64,000 bases of DNA from Liolophura sinensis (GCF_032854445.1 NC_088300.1:38656458-38720457), one strand, 5' to 3'; counted from the first letter of the stretch, positions 26,297-38,480 are shown. Numbers and translations are program-made. Notes: generated by a model from the letters alone, not told the origin.

Positions 26297-27486
26297 CTTA
26301 AAAGTAAGACAATTGCTCGGTCAGTTATATGATCATTGCACAAGTATTTGACGTCTTCTCGACTGCCGATAGGCACACTAGTTTTAGCCTAAAATTTTAT
26401 ATAGAAATGATCAGTTGCGATGGTACACACACTACATTGTAGCTGACGTCAGTCATCAGCAAAATAATTAGGATAAAACTCCAAAGTAGAAAAATTGTTC
26501 AAATGCGCTTACAAAAACCTAATAAGACGTATTTGGTGACCAGAAATGGCATGGTGCAAACCGAATAGTTCTGCGACCAATTTTTATAGCTGTAGCGGTG
26601 TTTATATGACAATTGACGTCATAACTGCATGCCCAGCAATGGATTTTATTCCTTAGAAACCAGAGAGATTTGCAAATTTTTAACGCCAGTCCATTGCTTG
26701 CATTGTTCCACATATTTTGGCACCGCAGTTATGTCGGTCAGTGTAAAATTGTAGTTTTTAGAGCAGACTGCATCATATACGTTACATTTTCTATATTCAA
26801 ATGATGTGGTGTGGTATTACAAGTACATAAATCCACTGGGTTTGTCTTCGATTTAGACGTATAAATCTAGAAGTAAGACCATTGCTTAATGATATACATG
26901 TACATGTAGAAAAAGCCACCTAAGTAACACAATTGGGGGGTGAGTTAAATGATCATGGCGCAAAGATTCGACGTCTTCTGGGCTACCGAAGAGCACATTA
27001 GTTACAGCCAAAAGTTTAATATATAAATGACCAGTTGTGATGGTACAAACTACATCATTGTAGCTGATGTGAATTATCAGCAAAGTGATCAGGAAAAAAT
27101 TCGAAAGTGGACAAATTGTTCAAATGCGCTTGCAAAGGCGCTAATCGGACGTATTTTTTGACGAGAAATCGAACTGTGCAAACCGCATTGTCCTACACCC
27201 AATAGGGTACTTGGTCTACTGGGCAACAAAACGGTACATTAGGTACAGTCGAAAGTTTAATATAGAAATGACCAGTCGCGATGGCGCATACTACTTTGTA
27301 GCTGATGTCAATCATCAGCGAAGTAATGAGACAAAATTCCAAAGTGGAAAAATTGTTCCAGTGGGCTTGCAAAAAGCTACTTTGACGTATTTTGTGACGA
27401 GAAACCCAATGACAGCAAACATCATTGCTCTCCGACAAATAACTTTAGCTGTAGTGTCGTTTAAATCATTTTAGTTATTGATTAAT

Positions 27487-27697
27487 TTGATTGGTGCTTT
27501 ACGCCGTTCTCAGAATAATTTTACTTACACGACGTCGACCAACATTATGGTTGGTGGAAACTGGGAACAGCCCCCCTTCCCACTTACGACCGGAGAGGAA
27601 GCCAGCATGAGATGGACTTGAACTCACAGCGACCGCATTGGTAAGAGAGTCCTGGATCATTATGTTGCGCTAGCGCGCTATCCAACATGGACACCCT
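27487..27697 (-). mobile_element. degenerate copy of the same SINE
   Basis: This shares the body ('gattggtgctttacgcc'), the B box ('ttgaactcacagcgaccgc') and part of the A-box region with the copy at 26030. It has lost about 40 bp in the middle and its tRNA head is altered at the end. No clear target duplication was found. It was inserted in a forward-oriented satellite remnant. Confidence 0.8.
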
Positions 27698-27704
27698 TCC
27701 CCCT

Positions 27705-27721
27705 CCCCCCCCCCCCCCCCC
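27705..27721. repeat. poly-C homopolymer (17)
   Basis: Seventeen C in a row directly follow the head of a SINE copy, within a longer C-rich run starting at 27696. Such runs are prone to length errors in reads and to slippage. Confidence 0.9.
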
Positions 27722-28552
27722 GGGTTCAAATCATGGCTGAAGTCATAATTCCGTGTCCAGGACCGGATTTTACACCTTAGAAAGCAGAGAAATTTGCAAT
27801 TTTTTCCCTCGTCGATTGCTTACATTATTCCACATCCTTTGCCACCTTAATTATGTGGGTCAGTATAAAGTTGTAGGTTTTAGAACAGACTGGACCAAAT
27901 ACCTTACATTTTCTATACACATATACTGTGGTGTGGTAGTACAAGTAGATAAAGCCACTGGGTGTGTCTTCGACTTAGAAGTAACACAATTGCTGGGTCA
28001 GCAATGCGGTTTGCACCATTCGATTGCTCCTCAAAAAATACGTCGGATTAGCCTCTTTGCAAGCGCATTTGAACAGATTTTCCAAGTACTGAATTTTTGC
28101 CTGATTACTTTGCTGATTGTACCATCCCGACTGGTCATTTTTATATTAAACTTTCAGCTGTAACTAATGTGTTCTTCGGTAGCCCAGAAGACGTCGAATC
28201 TTTGGGTCATGATCATTTAACTCACCCCCCAATTGTGTTACTTAGGTGGCTTTTTCTACATGTACTACCATACCACATCATTTGTAAACTCTGTCAAAAA
28301 AGAAACGCAACCCCTGTCCTCGGATATCAAAAATTCGTTCGAATAAAGTTATTGCTTCCAAACTAAATTTTAGCCAAATGTAATGAAATTATACAGGTTT
28401 TTAATGAAGATTACCATCCAAACAACTGCCTTTTTTCTCCTAAGTGTATTTTATTGCTTATGACGTCACAACGCATGGACTGACCCTGTTGACGTCGCAC
28501 ACAGAACCATTCACATGCAAATCATGTCAATGGCAGTTATAGTGTGGGGGTG

Positions 28553-28559
28553 TATAAAA
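28553..28559 (+). promoter_or_regulatory. TATA box of Tc1 transposase
   Basis: TATAAAA lies about 59 nt before the transposase ATG (28618), inside the element and downstream of the left terminal repeat. Confidence 0.55.
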
Positions 28560-28617
28560 GCCCATGTGCTTTCGTATTTTTTATTCATTCATTCGTCGAC
28601 GAAAGGCAGTCGGTAAA

Positions 28618-29505
28618 ATGCCGGGACTGAGTGCTGCCGACCGAAATATCGCCATTGGTCGTCTTCAAGCCCTTACAACAACTTTAATTCGACCAACGAT
28701 CGCCCGAGAAGTGGAAGGCCAAGAATCACGACCCCACTTCAAGATCGGTACATCCGGGTCCTTCACCTGCGTAATCGGCATGCCCTACCACCCGTGACTG
28801 CCACACAAATACCAGGTTTGAGGAGAGTGTCGGCTCAAACGATTAGCAACCGTCTGAAAGAAGCGGGTTTACATGCCTGTAGACCAGTTGTTGCACCTGT
28901 ACTACGCCCCTTACGCCTGCGACTCAGGTGGTGCAACAACGTAAGGATATGGACTCTACAAAACTGGAGGCGCATCTGGTTTTCTGATGAATCCCGTTTT
29001 CTTTTGACACGTCACGACGGAAGACAGCGTGTGTATAGGAGACGTCATGAACGCTTTGCGCCGATCTGCGTCCGGCAGGTGGACAGATTTGGCGGAGGCA
29101 GTGTTATGGTTTGGGGAGCCATCTCGTACAACCAGAAATCAGACTTGGTGATCGTTCCAGGGAACCTGACAGCCCAACGTTACATCAACCACGTGTTACA
29201 GTCTCACCTTCTCCCGATTATTGACCGACAGACACAGTTTTTTTCATCAGGACAACGCCAGGCCTCATACTGCACGTGCAACAATGAACTTTCTGCAGGA
29301 TTCCAACGTCAATGTCTTGCCGTGGCCCTCTAAATCACCAGACCTCAACCCTATTGAACACCTGTGGGATACTCTGGATCGACACGTGCGTCAACGTCAG
29401 CCACCGCCACAGACGCTTCAACAGCTCGCCGTTGCGTTACAGGAGTGGACATACGAGATACTGAGGAAGACGCCCCCTGGTGAGCAACTGGTGTCTCTGA
29501 GATGA
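28618..29505 (+). pseudogene. Tc1-type transposase, broken
   Basis: The frame opens at ATG 28618 ('MPGLSAADRNIAIGRLQA') but most of the helix-turn-helix DNA-binding part is deleted near 28680, which also shifts the frame. The catalytic core follows in two frames: 'WFSDESRFLL' (first Asp) near 28980, 'VWGAISYN' near 29110, then after a second shift near 29240 'DNARPHTARATMNFLQD' (second Asp) and 'SPDLNPIEHLWDTLD' (Glu). Spacing between the last two acids is 34 residues, the DD34E signature of Tc1. The natural stop is TGA 29503-29505. All three acids are kept but the protein cannot be made whole. Confidence 0.9.
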
Positions 29506-30278
29506 CTTTTGAAAAGAGAGTTTTAAACATGACCATCTTGATTATTATTCTGCCAAATTTCTGACTTCTGTCTTCAATAAGAAAAAAGTTGTGCCGTCCT
29601 AAAACTAAATATTAAAATCTCTAAAATACGGGGTTGCGTTTCTTTTTTGACAGAGTTTATTATAAAATGTAAGGTACTTGAAAAGTATGTTCTAAAACCT
29701 ACAACTTAACACTCATCCATATAAATGAGGTGCCAAAAGATGAGGAACAATGCAAGTAATCCACAAGTGTTAAATAAAAATTGCAAAATACTCTGGTTTC
29801 TAAGGAGTAAAACCCCTTTCTGGGTACACAATTATAACGTCAACCATGTTTCAAACGTTGGTACAGCCACAAATATTGTCAGAGAGCAATGCGGTTTGCA
29901 CCATTCGATTTCTTGTCACAAAATACGTTGGATTGGCTTCTATGCATGAGCATTTGAACAATTTTTCCAGATTCGATATTTTTCCTAACCACTTAGCTGA
30001 TCATTGACATCAGCTACAATGTAGTTTGTACCGTATCGAATGGTCATTTCTATGTTAAAATTTCAGATGTAACTAATGTGACGTCCGGTAGCCCAGAAGA
30101 CGTCGAATCTTTGGGCCAGACTCATTTAACTGACACCGCAATTGTGTTACTTCAGTGGCTTCATGTACATGTACTACCACACCACATCATTTGTACATAG
30201 AAAATATAAGGTGCTCGTTCCAGTCTACTCTAAAAACTACAACTTAACACTGGCCCACAAAATTAAGGTGCCAAAAGA

Positions 30279-30532
30279 TTTTTTTTTTTTTTTGATTGGT
30301 GTTTTACGCCGTACTCAAGAATATTTCACTTATACGACGCCGGCCAGCATTATGGTGGGTGGAAACCGGGCACAGCCCGGGGGAAACCCACGACCATCCG
30401 AAGGTTGCTGGCAGACCTTCTCACGCACGGCCGCCAGCATGAGCTGGACTTGAACAGCGACCGCATTGGTGAGAGACTCCTGGGTCATTACGCTGCGCTA
30501 GCGATTTAACCGACTGAGCCACGGAGGCCCCC
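30279..30532 (-). mobile_element. tRNA-derived SINE, third copy
   Basis: Same family as 26030-26296, with a T run (A tail) at 30279-30293, the body, and a tRNA-like head ending 'gactgagccacggaggcc'. It lacks about 15 bp around the B-box flank. It interrupts an inverted satellite copy ('ggtgccaaaaga' then 'tgtggagtgatgtaagc'). Only a 3-bp 'gat' duplication is visible, so the target site is blurred or partly deleted. Confidence 0.85.
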
Positions 30533-30784
30533 GATGTGGAGTGATGTAAGCAATCTACGAGTGTTGAAAAAAATTTGAACTTTCTATGGTTTCTAATGAG
30601 TAAACTCCAATGCTTTTTAGTGACACAATTATGACAACATATATTTAAACGCCGCTACAGCCACAAATATTAGTCGGACAGCAATGCGGTTTGCACCATT
30701 CGATTTTTCGTCACAAAACACGTCAGATTAGCTTCTTGGCAAGCCCATTTCAACAATTTTTCCACTTTTGGATTTTTGCCTCAT

Positions 30785-31050
30785 ATTGCATACTTGCGTA
30801 CACAAACAAACACACATGTGCAGTTTTAAACTTGTATTTCTAACAGATTCACAAAGCATTACATTTTCTTCTGTCAAACCTGGTACAATCCGATCTTCTA
30901 AATCTACCTTCACTGATTAGAGAGCTCTATCAATCAAGTCACGTGATTTAAGTCATAGGAAGTATAAACACACACAAATGTGTAAAGAATAGACAAATTA
31001 TGATCAAGTGTGCAATGAACAAGATAGTCATAAACAACCTGTAATATGCA
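30785..31050 (-). repeat. 3' LTR of decayed Ty3-type element
   Basis: About 265 bp matching 37150-37407 with many substitutions and small indels. Shared text includes 'tacttgcgtacacaaacaaa', 'caatccgatcttctaaatct' and 'agagagctctatcaa'. On the minus strand it begins TG at 31050, next to 'gtggg', a weak polypurine remnant. Confidence 0.8.
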
Positions 31051-31838
31051 CCCACAAAAATAAAACTGTATTGAAAAAAATTTTACACATGGACTGGCTG
31101 GTTCATCAAAATCAAAGAAAATGAACGTGTGAATTATACCCAATCATCGACAAATGGAAATACATGTGCAATGTGCAAATGTTTATAACTGATGTATAAC
31201 TGATGTTTACATGAAGTGAAATCCTAATTACCATGTAAGCTAAAACACACGGAGATCCAGAGATGTTTATAACAAGCTAAATACAGAAAACTGAATACAT
31301 ATGGCGCATAACTCGTTACCCGCACTGCCTCCACGGAATATCAACCGTACATAAAAAGACATGAGAACAAAAACTTTCAGGACTACCCATTCAAACTGAT
31401 ACAAGACAATAAGATACTCTTGGATAGTTTTTCAATGGTAAAATAGAGGATGCAATCAACGTTATTGACGTTTGGAGTATTCCTGAACTAACTTGAAATG
31501 CATAATATTACTAGGGTGCGATTTCACCGGCGACAGCTTGAGTACAACACTACGGTTAAATGACACATGATGAAGTACAAAAAGCAAAATCTTGATTCTT
31601 AAATAAGATCAGGAATTAAATAACAAATACAACAAAAAAAATCTACAAAATACTGAAACCAACTACTGTCAATAATATAATATGCAAACACAGACATCGG
31701 CATTAAGGTACCCACGCGGGTGGACTACATTGAATTGACCGGCGAGCTTTAGAGGTAGGCGTCACTAAAAAGGCTTTTGCAAAGGTTCGCCCCTGATATG
31801 CACAAGATACTCTACACGGTTAGCAGTTTTATGCTGCG

Positions 31839-32987
31839 CTAACACCCTTTTGATCTTCTGATATCAACGACTGGAAGATCCGAGATTTGACAAGTGACGA
31901 GGATAAATGTGATCTGAGTCGCGATAAGGAATTGCTTTCGCCGAGTGCGTTTAGGGCGTGTCAGAACTTCCGTAGTTTTTCTTGTCAGATGAGGTGTCCA
32001 AAGAGGGAGGAAGGTGATGTCGGCTTCAAAGGCTGGTAGTTTCGTCGTAACCGTGATAGGAAAATACGGTTCAGGGCACGGTTCGCGCACATAAGCGACT
32101 TTCAGTCTATCAATGTGGACAGACCCTTTCACACGTTGCTTTGTCTCCGGTCGTGCAGTAAAACAATGTGAGGTGATGTCACGTCCCCAGTGACGTACGG
32201 ACCACTGTATTCAGGCTGTAACTTACGACCATGTCCCGTTGGTTCATCCAGAGGATACACATAATCACCTTTCGAAACATGTAGCTGTTTGATGCGTTCG
32301 CGCTCCTTTTTCAACATGCTCTGCTTTTTTAATGGCAGCTCTTTGACTTCATTGCGCACAGTATCCATCCGGTTAACAAACGTCTCCAGATACTGCTGAA
32401 CGTCTGACGAGACGTTTGAAGAACAGAGTCTGGAGAGGAAGTCAGGGGAAACGTGGGGCGTCGAGCATATACCACCTCGAAGAGAGAATATCCGTGGTAA
32501 GAACTCAAGGACGAGTTTATGCAAATATAACGGCTGGCAACTGCTCACCCATGTTGTAATTGATCTTAGGGATGGTGTAAGTCGTTCGGCTAACGGTCGG
32601 TGTGTTCGCTCACATGCGCCAAGGCAATGCTGCATGTACGCTGGGGTAAACTGCAATGGTACCTCAAGAAATTTACAAACACCTTTTGTGATCTCTGCTA
32701 TGAACTCAGATACAGGACCCGAGATAAGTGCTCTACAAGTCCAAACAGGTGGTAAAAAGGCGAAACATCCCAGTTGTCAGTGTACAAGGGTCTGTGTTCG
32801 TAAGTGGAGCTGTGTATAGATACTGAATGAACATGTCAGTCGCCGTGTGCACATAACGATAACCTTGAGAGGTGAGGGGTAGTGGTCCGAATAAATCCAG
32901 CTGCCAAACTTCGAACGGGGCATATGGCTTTGCTACGCCGTGATTCCAGATTTGGTATGGGCCCGTGTCATTTTCCTCCGCTGACAT
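31839..32987 (-). pseudogene. Ty3-type integrase remnant
   Basis: The minus strand shows an integrase core start ('FEVWQLDLFGPLPLTSQGYR', 32.9 kb) with the first acidic residue. A later part is in another frame ('FTPAYMQHCLGACERTHRPL', 32.6 kb), where the Glu of the triad is expected. A carboxy domain ('HVSKGDYVYPLDEPTGHGRK') and tail follow. The segment between the first two parts is shortened and shifted. It would have inserted the element's DNA copy and is no longer functional. Confidence 0.75.
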
Positions 32988-33506
32988 AGATCATATGACT
33001 TGACATAATCCCAAACAATCAGAGACTTTTTTCTAAAATAAAAATGTTCTCCAGTTTTGTCCAGTGTGTCGTTTACACCACCAGCCCAGCGAATGGGGAA
33101 CCATTAAAGAGTTTTAACATAGTGTTTATCACAATTTTGGGCAAAACAAGCTGATAATTTTTCAATTATCCTTTAGTCCTTTTCGATTTGGCAATCCTTG
33201 AATGAAACAAAACATTTTGCACAGCAATAAAATCAGATGATTCCAGAATAATCCGACGCGCTTCTTTCCGGGAATCTGGAAGCAGATTGCAATAGTTCAA
33301 CATAGGGCTAATGTCGTTATCCACAGCTGCCATTTTAGCTATGCTTTCAACGCTAAAATCTGTCTATTGAAAAAAGAGCAAGCTAGTGACGTCTATGCGC
33401 TCTGGTTGGTGTAAATTCTGGTCATGAACTCCTCGCACCGTTACTATGGGAATTCTGGCTTCAGTGTCCGGCATCATACATATCAGCTTTAACCTCATGC
33501 GAGCAA

Positions 33507-34640
33507 TTACGCATTGTTTCTGTGGTTGAGCTGAACAGGAACTTTCTCGGGTTGTAATGTAACTGGTGGCAAGTTTTCATCCATTGAGGTGTCATCCCAC
33601 TGAATTAAATCCTGTAGTTGACCCCCTTCCGGCATAAGAATCGACAGAGAAATCACCTCTGGTACATATGGAAAATACAGGTCCTCATCATCAGGACTGG
33701 GTCCCGCGGATCCAAATTCGGCGTTCGGGTGACTGCGCGACTGTGCGTCAGGCATCGGCATCTGCAGGGCTGACTTGTATACAATCTTGAAATTGAACTA
33801 TTGAAGGCCTGTCATCCAGCGTTCGTAGTTGGAGCCGCCAAATTTCTTCTGAAACAGAGGCTTCAAGGCCTGATGATCACATTCTAGCACAAACTGGCGG
33901 TCTAGCAAATATAAAGCACAATCAGTAATAGATGTAACCATGCCGAGAAGTTTCGTTGGCCACCGCGTCAAAGCCTTTGAGCCAAACTGTATAACATTAA
34001 CAGTTTCCTTATCTGGATAGCATTGGTACAGCATGTATCCAATTCCACGACTTGAAGTATCCACAGTCAGAATAAAGGGTAAATCATATCTGGGAAACGC
34101 CAATGCGTCAGAACTCACAAGAGCTCGTTTTAATACCGCAAACGCCTGTGAATGTTCACGTGTCCACATAAACGGCACTTTCTTTTTCAACAAATTATTC
34201 AACGGAAAGGCAGTAGCAGCAAAGTTGGGTATAAACTTTCTGAACCAATTTAGCAGTCCCATGGCTCTACGAAGCTCACGCACAGATGTAGGTTCCGGAA
34301 AGTCTTGCACTGCCTTTACTCTGTATAGCACAGGACTGAGCAAAGGAACACTTTCTAGGTCCAAGCTTGAGGCCAGCGTTACATAATCGACCGAAAACCC
34401 GGTTTAAGTCAGCAAGGTGTCCCTGAAACGTTTCTGAGAGAACCAACACATCGTTCCAAAACACGTATTAAACGCAGTGTACTTGGACGATTCAGGGCTA
34501 ATTCCCATCTGGGGAAACCCAGAACTTAGATGAACTGACCTAAATTTTGGCGTTTTTGTGGACACGGCCTCAGTTAATTCCTGTAAATCCGGTATCGAAA
34601 GTTCAATGTCTGACTGTTCAAGTAACGGAAATCGCAACAA
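33507..34640 (-). pseudogene. Ty3-type reverse transcriptase/RNase H remnant
   Basis: Several frames together show the palm region ('FRSVHLSSGFPQMGISPESS'), a degraded active-site strand ('WNDVLVLSETF', where one catalytic Asp is lost) and the thumb ('LRRAMGLLNWFRKFIPNFAA'). The RNase H start follows ('FILTVDTSSRGIGYMLYQ') with 'ECDHQALKPLF', then a tail near 'MPMPDAQSRSH'. The order is normal for Ty3/gypsy pol. At least three frame changes are present. Confidence 0.8.
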
Positions 34641-34912
34641 AAACGGTAAATGGATAAAGCAGCTTGCTTAGGTCCAGGAATAAGACCTTGTTTTGGATTT
34701 AGTTTAGCCACAAGGACAATTGGGCTGGTGCAAAAAGCACCCTATGCCAATAATTTATCCAACTGATGCCTCAACACTTCCCTTGTATCAGGTGACAACC
34801 GATATGGCCCTTGATATTTTGGCTTGTCGTCAGGTTTCAAAACAATATTGTATTCTACCACCTGTTAACCCTAAACCGGGATTATCACTGATAACAAAAA
34901 CAAACAATACTT

Positions 34913-35799
34913 TCAGAAGCTGCTCACGATTTTTATTTGACAAATTACAATTAGAAAAATGAAAATGTGACAAAAATTCAGGAGTAATAACACTGGTCTC
35001 CGGCTGCGTGTCGGAAACGATACATTTGCAACAGCATTCAACTTCTCGGCGTTAGAGACATGGTTAACAACATCAACATTTCCAACATTCGAAACATTGG
35101 TAAGAGCATCCTCCTGTGAAGTATACTCAGATACCTGGTTTACAACATCAGACCCGCCAATACATGTGGTATTTACTGTTGAAGCTCTGTAGTCAGAGAC
35201 AAGCAAAGTAAACTCTGCCAATACCGTACGTCTAGGAAGAACAACTGATTCTGCGGTAGGATTACAAACTTTTACAGGTACAGTATGGGACCTTGAAACA
35301 ACGACCACAGCCTTAGAAACTAAAATGTTGAGTTTCAATACACGGTTATCCTGAGTACAAATTTCTTGTAAGCCCATACAAAATATGCCCGGAACAGAAG
35401 CCGTTATTATTGTTTCAATACGCGGCGGCAAAATGACAGATTTCCTACAACATTTTGACCATTTGCTAGCACAATGTTTGAAAAAGAAAAAAGGAATATT
35501 ACTTGACTTCAAATGTGCTGGCAATAAATTGTACAATTCCTCCGACATGAGATTGATTGAACTACCCTAATCAAGTAAAGATGATATCTGCAAATTACCA
35601 ATATGCACAGGCATATACACAAACTGCTCGTGTGGCTTAGTATCACATTATCTGTGTCACTGCTGCTAGAGTCGGAGTCTGTTTCTGTGTCAGTGCAGTC
35701 AATTGTATTCACTGCTGGTGAACGCTCGGGGGAGGGGCTCCTCCTCCTGCATCGCGCTGTGGTCCTCCCGGGGGAACGTGCGATGTGTCCACCGGGCAC
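34913..35799 (-). pseudogene. Ty3-type gag-pol linker and protease region remnant
   Basis: Open on the minus strand in two frames. The part at 34913-35548 contains 'VVLPRRTVLAEFT', typical of the stretch just before reverse transcriptase in Ty3 elements. The part at 35509-35799 is rich in Arg, Ser and Asp ('TETDSDSSSSDTDN'). No intact aspartic protease triad was found. The assignment rests mainly on position. Confidence 0.5.
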
Positions 35800-35934
35800 T
35801 GGTAGTTTCCCTGACCGGCTGATTGTGTGATGGGGCTACCTGAATGTTGTAATGAAACAGTCTTCTGTGTGACTGAACTGTTTACAGATTTGACATATGA
35901 CAGCTAGGCCTGGTTGTCCGCGGCCCATCCAGTT

Positions 35935-36949
35935 ACACTGTCGGCGAACATGAAGGCGGCCGTGAAAACTATAGCACTTTATGTCTGGCTTCTGTTGGTA
36001 TACTGGTGGTTGGAGGGAATACGATAACAGGGGGGAGGGACTGTCGGTGCTTGTGAAACCTTATTTTCAAGATTTGTTGAGAGACTTGACAACTGCTTTT
36101 GGATATCGTTAATTGCCGAACTGTGGGCGTCAATAACCATTTTCAGCTCTTTATTAGGTGGGGGGATCGAATCGGGCGTGGATACATTCGATTGTTGGGG
36201 TGATGGCGCATTTGCTATCCCCACGTGTCCCACAAGTGTTTGTGCCCAATAACCGTACGCTTCTCCCATCTTTGCCGTGGTGAGGGCCTCAAGATGTGTG
36301 GAAGGATTACTGGCTCGAGCAACAAAAGCCAGTCGAGATGGAAGGCCCTCAATAAACTTCACCAATAAGTCTCTGTCAGGTTTTTGTAATTTTAGTCCTT
36401 TTTCAAGAATTATGCCGTGATATTCATCTAATGACTGATGTGGTTTTAGTGTCAAATGGTGAAAAAGTTCAGCTTCAACTAGTAACTGTGGATTACTCAG
36501 TGCATCACCATGTGTGTAACGGAGACGATACAATCGTTCTAAGGTGGACCACAGCAGTTCATCTTCGCTCGGCAAAGAATTGAACCAAATCAGTGCGAGA
36601 CTTTGGGGATGCAGGTGAAAGGAAGCGACTTGTTGATCGTCATCCGTTAATGAATTAGGTGTGGCAAAAGAATGAAATTCTCAAAGAAATTTCTCTGCAT
36701 TCTCGCGACGGAGACAACCACTTTGATGTAATTTGACATGTTGCTGATAATAGGTTGTGTGGGCTGTAGACGGGGAGTGGAAAACACGGGAGAAGCAGGG
36801 AATGGACAAAGCTCATGTACAATAGAATTGTCACCTATAATCGACTGACTGATAAACACATCCACACCGGTCAGAGGAGTGCAGCTTTTTTGATCAGCCG
36901 ACATCAGCTCTAATAAGCTTGAAGGCTTCATTACACTGCACTGGCACAA
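35935..36949 (-). pseudogene. Ty3-type gag remnant
   Basis: Two open pieces (36647-36949 and 35979-36575) give a gag-like helical protein ('LSNPQLLVEAELFHHLTLKP', 'FIEGLPSRLAFVARASNPST') followed out of frame by a ruined zinc knuckle at 35935-35976. That knuckle keeps C-x2-F-x4-H-x4-C, the second Cys having become Phe. Gag would form the particle shell. The amino part is poorly conserved, so the start is uncertain. Confidence 0.65.
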
Positions 36950-37149
36950 AACTCAGCAACTATCGCACAGTTCGGCATTGAGAAAAGTTTAGCACAACTA
37001 CTTCCGGGCAAGTGCGCCGCGGGGAAATGTCGTAAAGTTCGGCATCTGACAACGTGGTCCTGCACACACTACAAAGCAACATTCGTCCATCCAAAAACAA
37101 TGGTAATCAACATGACTGCTCACCGCCAGAATCTTTTGAGGCTCTCCAC

Positions 37150-37407
37150 CATACTTGCGTACACAAACAAATACACATGTGCAGTTATAAACTTGTATTT
37201 CCAACAGATTCAAAGGCATTGCCTTTTCTTCTCGCAAACCTGGCACAATCCGATCTTCTAAATCTACTTTCACTGATCAGAGAGCTCTATCAAGTCACGT
37301 GATTTAAGTGATAAGCAGAATAAACACACACAAATGTGTAAAGAACAGACAAATCATGATCAAGCGTGTAATGAACAAGGTAGTCATCAACAACCTGTGA
37401 TATAACA
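37150..37407 (-). repeat. 5' LTR of decayed Ty3-type element
   Basis: This is the partner of the repeat at 30785-31050. It starts TG on the minus strand at 37407 ('tgttatatcacaggttg') and ends near 37150, after which 'tggtggagagcc' could be the primer binding site. The LTR drives transcription in intact elements. Confidence 0.8.
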
Positions 37408-38480
37408 CTGATCACTTTGCTGATTGGCATCAGCAGCAATGTAGTGTTTACCATCACGACTGGTCATTTTAACACTATTATGCGATTAAACACTGACCCA
37501 CATAATTAAGGTGCCAAAAAGATATGGAATAATGTAAGCAATAGACGATTGTTACAAAAATTGCAAATTTCTCCAGTTTCTAAAGTGTAAACTCCGTTGC
37601 AGGGCACGCAATTAGGACGTCAACGTCGCTACAACTACATTTATTGTTCGGAGGGAAACGCGGTTTGCACTATTCGATTTCTCGTTACTAAATACGTCGG
37701 ATTAACTTCTTTGCAAGCTCATTTCAACAACTTTTCCACTTTCGGATTTTTGTCTGATCACTTTGCTGTTTGACATCAGCTACAATGCAGTGTGTACCAT
37801 CGCGACTGGTTATTTCTGTATTAAACTATCAGCTGTAACTGATGTCGCGCTCGCTAGCCCAGAAGACATCCAATCTGTGGGCCAAGCTCATTTACATGAC
37901 CCAGCAATTGTGTTACTTGAAGACAAGTTGAAGACTAACCCAGTGGCTTTATGTACATGTCCTACCATACCACATCATTTGTATATAGAAAATGTAAGGT
38001 ACTTGATACAGTCTGTTCTAAAAACTACAATTTAACATTGACCCACACAAGATGTGCAATAATGTAAGCAATCGACGAGTGTTATAAAAATTACAAATTT
38101 CTCTGATTTCTACGGTGGTATATCCGTTGCTGGGCACGGGATATGAAGTCAACCATGATTTAAACGCCGCTACAGCTACAAATATTGGTCCACGAACAAT
38201 GGGGTTGGCACCATTCGATTTCTAGTTACAAAATACGTCGCATTAGCTGCTTGGCATGCGATGTGTACCAGCGTGACTGGTCACTTTTGTATTAAACCTT
38301 TCAGCTGTAACTAATGTGCTGTTCGGTAGCCCAGAAGACGTCGAATCTTCGGGCCAGGCTCATTTAACTGATCCAACATTTGTGTTACTTCTAAGTCGAA
38401 GACAATCCCAGTGGCTTGATGTACATGTCCTACCATACCACACCATTTGTATATAGAAAATGTAAGGTACTTGATACAGT
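37408..38480 (-). repeat. diverged satellite copies, inverted, right end
   Basis: About two inverted, diverged monomers, the last satellite copies in the window. They end near 38480 at 'ggtacttgatacagt', where host or older retroelement sequence begins. Confidence 0.85.

Larger units (their letters stand above)
23486..28002 (+). repeat. diverged satellite copies, forward orientation
   Basis: These are older copies of the ~550-bp satellite in the same orientation as the main array, recognised by degraded landmarks such as 'gtgggtcagtgttaagttg', 'cgacgtcttctgggctac' and 'ttgtgacgagaaatcgaatgg'. Spacing is irregular because of deletions and insertions (SINE copies at 26030 and 27487). No gene is seen in this stretch. 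Confidence 0.85.
28287..29657 (+). mobile_element. Tc1/mariner element with perfect terminal repeats
   Basis: 1371 bp bounded by perfect 28-bp terminal inverted repeats (28287-28314 and 29630-29657; outer bases 'aactctgtcaaaaaagaaac'). The target TA is duplicated at 28285-28286 and 29658-29659. Removing the element rejoins an inverted satellite monomer ('catttgta' then 'tataaaatgtaagg'), as seen uninterrupted at about 37977. The interior carries a decayed transposase. Intact termini mean it could still be moved by a transposase supplied from elsewhere. Confidence 0.95.
28003..30784 (-). repeat. diverged satellite copies, inverted orientation
   Basis: At about 28003 the satellite switches strand without a spacer. 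A forward copy ends in 'attgctgggtca' and the next bases read 'gcaatgcggtttgcacc', the reverse complement of another monomer part. From here on all copies are inverted. The stretch is split by the Tc1 element at 28287 and the SINE at 30279 and ends where the LTR element begins. Confidence 0.85.
30785..37407 (-). mobile_element. decayed Ty3/gypsy LTR retrotransposon
   Basis: A 6.6-kb element inserted in an inverted satellite monomer. The left flank ends 'gatttttgcctcat' and the right flank starts 'ctgatcactttgctg', giving a 5-bp target duplication ctcat/ctgat with one mismatch. Two ~260-bp long terminal repeats bound it. Read on the minus strand it holds gag-like, reverse transcriptase, RNase H and integrase remnants in the Ty3 order (integrase last). 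The frames are broken many times and the LTRs differ at numerous sites, so it is old. Confidence 0.85.
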
